Source: JBDTOX01 sp039933015 (lineage in GTDB: Bacteria > Pseudomonadota > Gammaproteobacteria > Burkholderiales > Methylophilaceae). Taken from it: DNA of 10,739 nucleotides. Positions 6,709 to 10,739 of this stretch are shown piece by piece. Position 1 is the stretch's first letter. Each line of letters starts with the position of its first letter. The stretch lies in assembly GCA_039933015.1 (NCBI GenBank), contig JBDTOX010000123.1, positions 1-10,739 of the forward strand, in the 5' to 3' direction. The notes under the pieces were generated by a model, which saw nothing but the letters and a program-made list of their open reading frames with translations, ran no database searches and was not told the DNA's origin. The translations under genes and the position numbers were made by a program.

Positions 6709-7415
6709 TGCAGGCAACAGTCAAGCCGGCGACCCGCGTGTTTCCCCTCGCTATCAAAGCTGTGGTCATCGATCTCGATGGCACGCTGCTGCATACGGCA
6801 CCGGATTTGGCCGAAGCGGCCAACCGTATGCTGGCCGAGATGCAGCTGCCGGCGATTGATGAGGCGCTGATCCAGACCTATATCGGCAATGGCGTCGCCA
6901 AGCTGATCAAGCGGGTCCTGATGCGCGATATGGATGCTGAACCGGATGCGCAGTTGTTCGCTCGGGCGCTGCCTATCTACGAGCAACAATATGCCGGTGT
7001 GGTCAGTTTGAATAGCCGCCCCTATTGCGGTGTGGTTGAGGGCTTAAATATATTAAAGCAGTCGGGTTTCAGGCTGGCCTGCATTACTAACAAAGCGGAA
7101 AAATTCACTATTCCTTTGTTAAAGGATACGGGTTTATACGACTATTTCGAGCTGGTTTTGTCTGGCGACACCCTGCCAAAAAAGAAGCCAGACCCACTGC
7201 CTTTGCTGTATGCCTGTGAGAAGTTTGGAGTGACGCCTGATCAAATGCTGCTGATAGGCGATTCGCTGAATGACACTCAAGCGGCACGCGCCGCTGGCAG
7301 CCATGTTTTTTGCGTGCCATACGGCTATAATCGGGGCCGCAATGTGACGGAGCTGGACCTGGATGCCGTGGTCGATAGCCTGGCGCACGCAACAGAACTG
7401 ATCTATTACGCCTGA
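6708..7415 (+). CDS. gph: Phosphoglycolate phosphatase (HAD superfamily)
   Basis: Gph dephosphorylates 2-phosphoglycolate, which arises from Rubisco oxygenation or repair of oxidised DNA ends. The 235-residue protein shows all four HAD motifs: VIDLDGTLLHTAPDL with nucleophile Asp22 and acid/base Asp24, ITNK with Thr127, KKKPDP with Lys160, and LLIGDSLNDTQAARAAG with Asp185 and Asp189. The insert after motif I (AANRML...YIGNGVAKLIKR) is the small helical cap typical of Gph. Most homologues have DSAPDL after DGTL; here it is HTAPDL, which should not affect catalysis. Other HAD phosphatases share these motifs, but the overlap with rpe (TGATG) is the classic rpe-gph pair and supports the name. 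The gene ends 4 bases before the Trp-rich leader peptide. Confidence 0.93.
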   Translation: MQATVKPATRVFPLAIKAVVIDLDGTLLHTAPDLAEAANRMLAEMQLPAIDEALIQTYIGNGVAKLIKRVLMRDMDAEPDAQLFARALPIYEQQYAGVVSLNSRPYCGVVEGLNILKQSGFRLACITNKAEKFTIPLLKDTGLYDYFELVLSGDTLPKKKPDPLPLLYACEKFGVTPDQMLLIGDSLNDTQAARAAGSHVFCVPYGYNRGRNVTELDLDAVVDSLAHATELIYYA

Positions 7416-7419
7416 ATTG

Positions 7420-7458
7420 ATGAACCTCAAACGACATGGTTGGCGATGGTGGCTCTGA
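7420..7458 (+). CDS. trpL: Tryptophan-rich leader peptide, MNLKRHGWRWWL
   Basis: A 12-codon reading frame runs from ATG 7420-7422 to TGA 7456-7458 and has three Trp codons (7441-7443, 7447-7449, 7450-7452) near its end, two of them adjacent. Trp is the rarest amino acid, so three in twelve residues directly upstream of trpE is very unlikely by chance. Known trp leader peptides of gammaproteobacteria and rhizobia have the same layout: a short peptide with consecutive Trp codons at which a ribosome stalls when charged tRNA-Trp is scarce. There is no strong Shine-Dalgarno; the ATG lies 4 bases after the gph TGA (TGAATTGATG), so ribosomes finishing gph may restart here. The frame was found by reading the gap, since it is too short for ordinary gene finding. 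Confidence 0.75.
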   Translation: MNLKRHGWRWWL

Positions 7459-7473
7459 TCTAGCTACACCGCG

Positions 7474-7491
7474 TGGCAGTGATGGCTGCCA
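7474..7491 (+). promoter_or_regulatory. Hairpin in the trp leader
   Basis: TGGCAG (7474-7479) and CTGCCA (7486-7491) are perfect 6-base arms around a 6-base loop, extendable by a G-U pair. It lies 15 bases after the leader-peptide stop, where a terminator or antiterminator stem would be expected. The bases that follow (TTAGCCGCTAACTTT) are not a U-run, so it is a weak intrinsic terminator at best. Confidence 0.5.
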
Positions 7492-7523
7492 TTAGCCGCT
7501 AACTTTAAGACTTGGGGATTTTC

Positions 7524-9011
7524 ATGCTGCAAACAATAAACAAACAAGCATTTGATGCGCTCGCGCGTGAGGGCTTCAACCGTATTCCGCTGGTCACTGA
7601 AACCTTTGCAGACCTCGATACGCCGCTTTCGCTCTATCTCAAGCTCGCCAATAAACCTTATTCCTACTTGCTGGAATCGGTACAAGGCGGCGAGCGTTTT
7701 GGACGCTACTCCATCATAGGCCTGCCGGCAAAGACGCGTATTGTCGCTTACGGCCGCAATCTGCAAGTGCTGCAGGATGACACGGTCATCGAACGCGCTG
7801 ACGATGTGAATCCGCTGGATTTTGTGCAAAGTTACCAGGCGCGCTTCAGGACACCGCCGTATCAAGGCTTGCCGCGCTTTACTGGCGGTCTCGCTGGCTA
7901 TTTTGGCTATGAAACCGTGCGCTACATTGAACGCAGGCTGGCCGATACAAGCAAGCCGGACGCATTGGGTGTGCCCGATGTATTGCTCATGGTTTCTGAA
8001 GAGCTGGCGGTAGTGGATAATCTTTCCGGCAAGCTTTATTTCATTGTCTATGCCGACCCTGCACAGCCAGATGCTTATGACAAGGCGCGCGCGCGCCTGG
8101 ACAGCCTGATCCAGTTGTTAAGAATACCGGTGGCAATTCCCCAAGCGCCAGCCATGCAGCCCAGTGTGGCAAGCTCCGAATTTGGTGAGGCGGGTTTTAA
8201 GGACGCTGTGGAAAAAGCCAAGCGCTATATTTTCGATGGCGACATCATGCAGGTAGTCCTGTCCCAGCGCATGTCGCAACCTTTTACGGCACCGCCTTTG
8301 TCGTTGTACCGCGCCCTGCGCAGCCTCAACCCCTCGCCTTACATGTTCTATTACGACATGAACGACCATCACGTCGTGGGCGCTTCCCCCGAGATTCTGG
8401 TGCGCCTGGAAGGCGAAACCGTAACGGCGCGGCCGATTGCCGGTACGCGCCCGCGCGGCAACACCCGTGAGCAGGACTTGGCCCTGGCCGAAGAGCTGCT
8501 GGCTGATCCGAAAGAACGTGCAGAGCATGTGCAATTGATGGATCTGGGCCGCAATGACGTTGGCCGCGTGGCGGAGACCGGTACGGTTAAAGTCACTGAT
8601 AACATGATGATCGAGCGTTATTCGCACGTCATGCACATCGTCTCCAATGTTGAAGGCAAGCTTAAGCCGGGCATGGATGCGATTGATGTGCTGAAAGCCA
8701 CTTTCCCGGCGGGCACCGTCAGCGGCGCGCCCAAGGTGCGTGCGATGGAAATCATTGATGAGCTGGAACCGAGCAAGCGTGGTATCTACGCCGGAGCGGT
8801 AGGCTATCTTGGCTTCAATGGGGATATGGATCTGGCTATCGCGATTCGTACCGGCGTAGTCAAGCATGGCATGCTCTATTCGCAGGCTGGCGCGGGCATC
8901 GTCGCCGATTCGGTGCCTGATAACGAATGGGTGGAAACCCAGAACAAGGCGCGGGCGGTGCTGCGTGCAGCGGAGATGGTGCAGGCCGGCCTCGATAGCG
9001 ACGGGGGCTGA
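7524..9011 (+). CDS. trpE: Anthranilate synthase component I
   Basis: TrpE, with the glutaminase TrpG, converts chorismate to anthranilate, the first step of tryptophan synthesis. The 495-residue protein has an N-terminal domain with the LLES motif (49-52), which forms part of the tryptophan feedback site in characterised enzymes, and GERFGRYSIIG just after it. The chorismate-binding domain follows with FDGDIMQVVLSQR (237-249), GASPEILVR, ARPIAGTRPRG (302-312), MDLGRNDVGRVA (339-350), FPAGTVSGAPKVRAMEIIDELEP (394-416) and GAVGYLGFNGDMDLAIAIRT. The complete LLES motif and lack of a PabB-like N-terminus favour TrpE over aminodeoxychorismate synthase. ATG 7524 is preceded by GGGGA at good spacing; an upstream in-frame TTG (7512) would be part of that site. 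The gene follows the probable trpL leader. trpG is not the next gene, unlike the usual betaproteobacterial trpE-trpG-trpD-trpC order. Confidence 0.97.
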   Translation: MLQTINKQAFDALAREGFNRIPLVTETFADLDTPLSLYLKLANKPYSYLLESVQGGERFGRYSIIGLPAKTRIVAYGRNLQVLQDDTVIERADDVNPLDFVQSYQARFRTPPYQGLPRFTGGLAGYFGYETVRYIERRLADTSKPDALGVPDVLLMVSEELAVVDNLSGKLYFIVYADPAQPDAYDKARARLDSLIQLLRIPVAIPQAPAMQPSVASSEFGEAGFKDAVEKAKRYIFDGDIMQVVLSQRMSQPFTAPPLSLYRALRSLNPSPYMFYYDMNDHHVVGASPEILVRLEGETVTARPIAGTRPRGNTREQDLALAEELLADPKERAEHVQLMDLGRNDVGRVAETGTVKVTDNMMIERYSHVMHIVSNVEGKLKPGMDAIDVLKATFPAGTVSGAPKVRAMEIIDELEPSKRGIYAGAVGYLGFNGDMDLAIAIRTGVVKHGMLYSQAGAGIVADSVPDNEWVETQNKARAVLRAAEMVQAGLDSDGG

Positions 9012-9015
9012 CAGT

Positions 9016-10739
9016 ATGGCGATGCAAATGGGCCGACTGCCAGGCCGGCTGCTACTGATTACCCTCGCCTATTTTGTTGCGGGCAGGCTGGGCTTGCTGA
9101 CTCCTTATGTGGGGTCACTGATCGCACTGATCTGGCTACCCACAGGTATCGCCGTCTTCGTATTAATGCGCTGGGGTTATATCTGTTGGCCTGGGGTTTT
9201 TGCCGGCGCTTTTCTGGTTAATTTTTCTCTCGGCGCATCACCTCTCCTTGCCGGCTGCATTGCCGTGGGCAACACACTAGGACCCTTGCTGACGGCATGG
9301 CTGCTGCGCCGCTTTAAATTCAGAACGGCACTGGATCGTGTGCACGACATTCTGCTCATGATTGCTGCAGCTGGCATAGGCATGCTGCTATCGGCCTCTG
9401 GGGGAGTGGGCAGCCTGCTGCTGCATGGCATGTTGCCCACCGAACAGGCGTCGCAAGCCTGGCTGGTGTGGTGGAGCGGAGATACCGTGGGTGTGCTGTT
9501 GCTGTTGCCCGTATTGCTCAATATTTCCCAGTCAGAACTGCAAAATCTCAGGCAGCAGCGCGTAAACCTTCTCGTGGGGCTAGGCACGATGTGCCTGTTG
9601 GAGTGGGGGCTGTTTTATCTGATTCAGGATTTTTCCGGGCAATCCCTGCTGCTGGCCTTTCTGGTATTGCCCATGGTGATCTGGTCAGCGATGCGTTTTG
9701 GCATCACTGGCGCATCGCTTGCGGCGCTGGCTTTGTCGATTATTGCCGTTTGGGCAACGGCGCATGCGCACGGCCCGTTTTATCAAGCGGATATACACCG
9801 CGGTATTTTCTCCCTGTGGGTGTTTATGAGCACGCTGTCATTGGTTGCATTGATGATAGCCGTACTACAATCAGAGCGAGCGTTAACCGAGCAGGCTTTA
9901 CGCAGCAGTGAAGCCAAGATGCGCGCCATCATCAATGCGGCATTGGACTGCATTATTACCGCGGATATGGACGGCAAACTGGTTGAATTTAACCCAGTGG
10001 CAGAACGCACTTTTGGCTATCAGCGTGACGAGGTGATAGGCCGTGCACTGACCGATGTGATTATTCCGCCGGATCTGCGCGAACGGCATCGGCAGGGTAT
10101 TGCGCCCTATATGGCGACAGACGAGAGGGGTATCCTCGATGGCCGTTTTGAAATAATGGCAATGCGCGCTGATGGCAGCGCATTTCCAGCAGAGCTCACC
10201 GTTACTTCTTTGCATAAGATGGGGGTGCCGCTGGTGACGGTGTTTTTGCGCGACATTACTGAGCGCAAACAAGCCGAGCAGGATATTCGTAATCTGGCAT
10301 TTTTTGATGTGCTTACCGGTTTGCCCAACAGGCGCCTGTTACTGGATAGACTGCAACAAGCCTGTGCCAGTAGTGCGCGCTCACACAGCCATGGCGCCTT
10401 GCTATTTGTCGACCTTGATAAATTTAAGGCGCTCAATGACTCACATGGGCATAATGTTGGTGATCTGTTACTGATTGAGGTAGCCCAGCGTTTGCGGCAC
10501 TGCGTCCGCGCCGAAGATACCGTATCCCGGTTGGGAGGCGACGAGTTTGTAGTTATTCTGGAAGATTTGAGCCCGGAGCTGGAACACGCCTTGTCACAAG
10601 CCCGGACGGTGGTGGAAAAAATACTGCAGGCGATCAATCAGCCGTATGTGTTGCAAGAGATCGAGCACCACAATTCATCCAGTATCGGCATCAGCCTGTT
10701 TAGCGGGCATGAGATGGCTGGGGATGAATTGCTCAAGCG
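9016..10739 (+). CDS. MASE1-PAS-GGDEF membrane diguanylate cyclase (3' end beyond window)
   Basis: The frame is open from ATG 9016 to the window edge (574 codons). Residues about 10-285 form a multi-pass MASE1 sensor domain, with IWLPTGIAVFVLMRWGY (39-55), PGVFAGAFLVNF (59-70), WWSGDTVGVLLLLP (152-165) and RFGITGASLAALAL (227-240). A short linker helix leads to a PAS domain (about 298-415) ending in the PAC-type VFLRDITERKQAEQ. The GGDEF domain starts at FFDVLTGLPNRR (429-440) and has VDLDKFKALNDSHGH and an intact RLGGDEF (505-511). R498-A-E-D501, five residues before GGDEF, is the RxxD inhibitory site for product feedback. Both signals indicate an active cyclase making c-di-GMP from GTP. SSSIGIS near the edge shows the domain is nearly complete; an EAL domain could follow. 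GGGGG inside the trpE end lies 8 bases before the ATG; the gap to trpE is 4 bases. Confidence 0.92.
   Translation, partial: MAMQMGRLPGRLLLITLAYFVAGRLGLLTPYVGSLIALIWLPTGIAVFVLMRWGYICWPGVFAGAFLVNFSLGASPLLAGCIAVGNTLGPLLTAWLLRRFKFRTALDRVHDILLMIAAAGIGMLLSASGGVGSLLLHGMLPTEQASQAWLVWWSGDTVGVLLLLPVLLNISQSELQNLRQQRVNLLVGLGTMCLLEWGLFYLIQDFSGQSLLLAFLVLPMVIWSAMRFGITGASLAALALSIIAVWATAHAHGPFYQADIHRGIFSLWVFMSTLSLVALMIAVLQSERALTEQALRSSEAKMRAIINAALDCIITADMDGKLVEFNPVAERTFGYQRDEVIGRALTDVIIPPDLRERHRQGIAPYMATDERGILDGRFEIMAMRADGSAFPAELTVTSLHKMGVPLVTVFLRDITERKQAEQDIRNLAFFDVLTGLPNRRLLLDRLQQACASSARSHSHGALLFVDLDKFKALNDSHGHNVGDLLLIEVAQRLRHCVRAEDTVSRLGGDEFVVILEDLSPELEHALSQARTVVEKILQAINQPYVLQEIEHHNSSSIGISLFSGHEMAGDELLK

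Larger units (their letters stand above)
7416..7523 (+). promoter_or_regulatory. Probable trp leader/attenuator region upstream of trpE
   Basis: This 108-base gap holds a short Trp-rich reading frame followed by sequence able to form alternative RNA pairings. One fold joins the Trp-codon segment (7448-7454) with 7462-7470 through GGTG/CACC plus a further short stem; another is the hairpin at 7474-7491; a third, GGCT/AGCC at 7484-7487 and 7494-7497, competes with it. The position before trpE and the exclusive pairings follow the plan of ribosome-mediated attenuation. No clear U-run follows any stem, so premature transcription termination is not shown; control could instead act on translation of trpE. 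No convincing promoter is seen inside the gap. Confidence 0.6.

Noticed and set aside
7404..7409. TATTAC as a possible -10 box for a trp promoter at the end of gph
   Set aside because: No -35-like hexamer occurs at suitable spacing, and the resulting transcript would start almost at the leader ATG.
8118..8867. Long open frame on the minus strand opposite trpE (249 codons)
   Set aside because: It is antisense to the conserved chorismate-binding domain of TrpE, and its His/Arg-rich translation has no recognisable motif.
1..10739. tRNA or rRNA genes, CRISPR arrays, insertion sequences, phage attachment sites
   Set aside because: No cloverleaf-like sequence, repeated spacer pattern, transposase motif or long direct repeat was found on reading either strand.

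Overview
The window looks like chromosomal DNA from a betaproteobacterium, probably of the Nitrosomonadales or a related group. The basis is the pairing of a hemA-prfA-prmC cluster with a divergent rpe-gph-trpE cluster, protein sequences close to the usual proteobacterial forms, and a betaproteobacterial-style prepilin at the left edge. The genus cannot be fixed from sequence alone.

Layout. Bases 1-905 hold the probable tail of an upstream gene (low confidence) and a prepilin-like protein gene (+). A convergent FUSC-family membrane protein gene (-) follows at 964-2028. This left part is visibly more AT-rich than the rest and looks like accessory DNA. From 5894 leftward to 2203, four minus-strand genes run head to tail with gaps of 8-15 bases: hemA (glutamyl-tRNA reductase), prfA (release factor 1), prmC (methyltransferase for the release-factor GGQ glutamine) and an mgtC/sapB-family membrane protein gene. 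A divergent intergenic region (5895-6009) carries an inverted repeat and a candidate -10 box.

From 6010 rightward the plus strand carries rpe and gph (1-base overlap), then a short gene not previously obvious: a 12-codon leader peptide, MNLKRHGWRWWL, with three Trp codons, starting 4 bases after the gph stop and 65 bases before trpE. It has the form of a trp attenuation leader (trpL). Next come trpE (anthranilate synthase component I) and, 4 bases later, a MASE1-PAS-GGDEF diguanylate cyclase gene that runs off the right edge.

How it fits together. The minus-strand operon joins the first committed step of tetrapyrrole synthesis to translation termination. RF1 is the substrate of PrmC, which explains their adjacency. 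The plus-strand cluster begins with pentose-phosphate/Calvin-type carbon handling (Rpe) and 2-phosphoglycolate clearance (Gph), then moves to tryptophan synthesis. The Trp-rich leader sits where it could control how much transcription or translation passes from rpe-gph into trpE and the cyclase behind it. If so, a c-di-GMP enzyme may be tied to tryptophan supply. This and the leader itself are the main points of interest; no mobile element, CRISPR array, tRNA or rRNA is seen.
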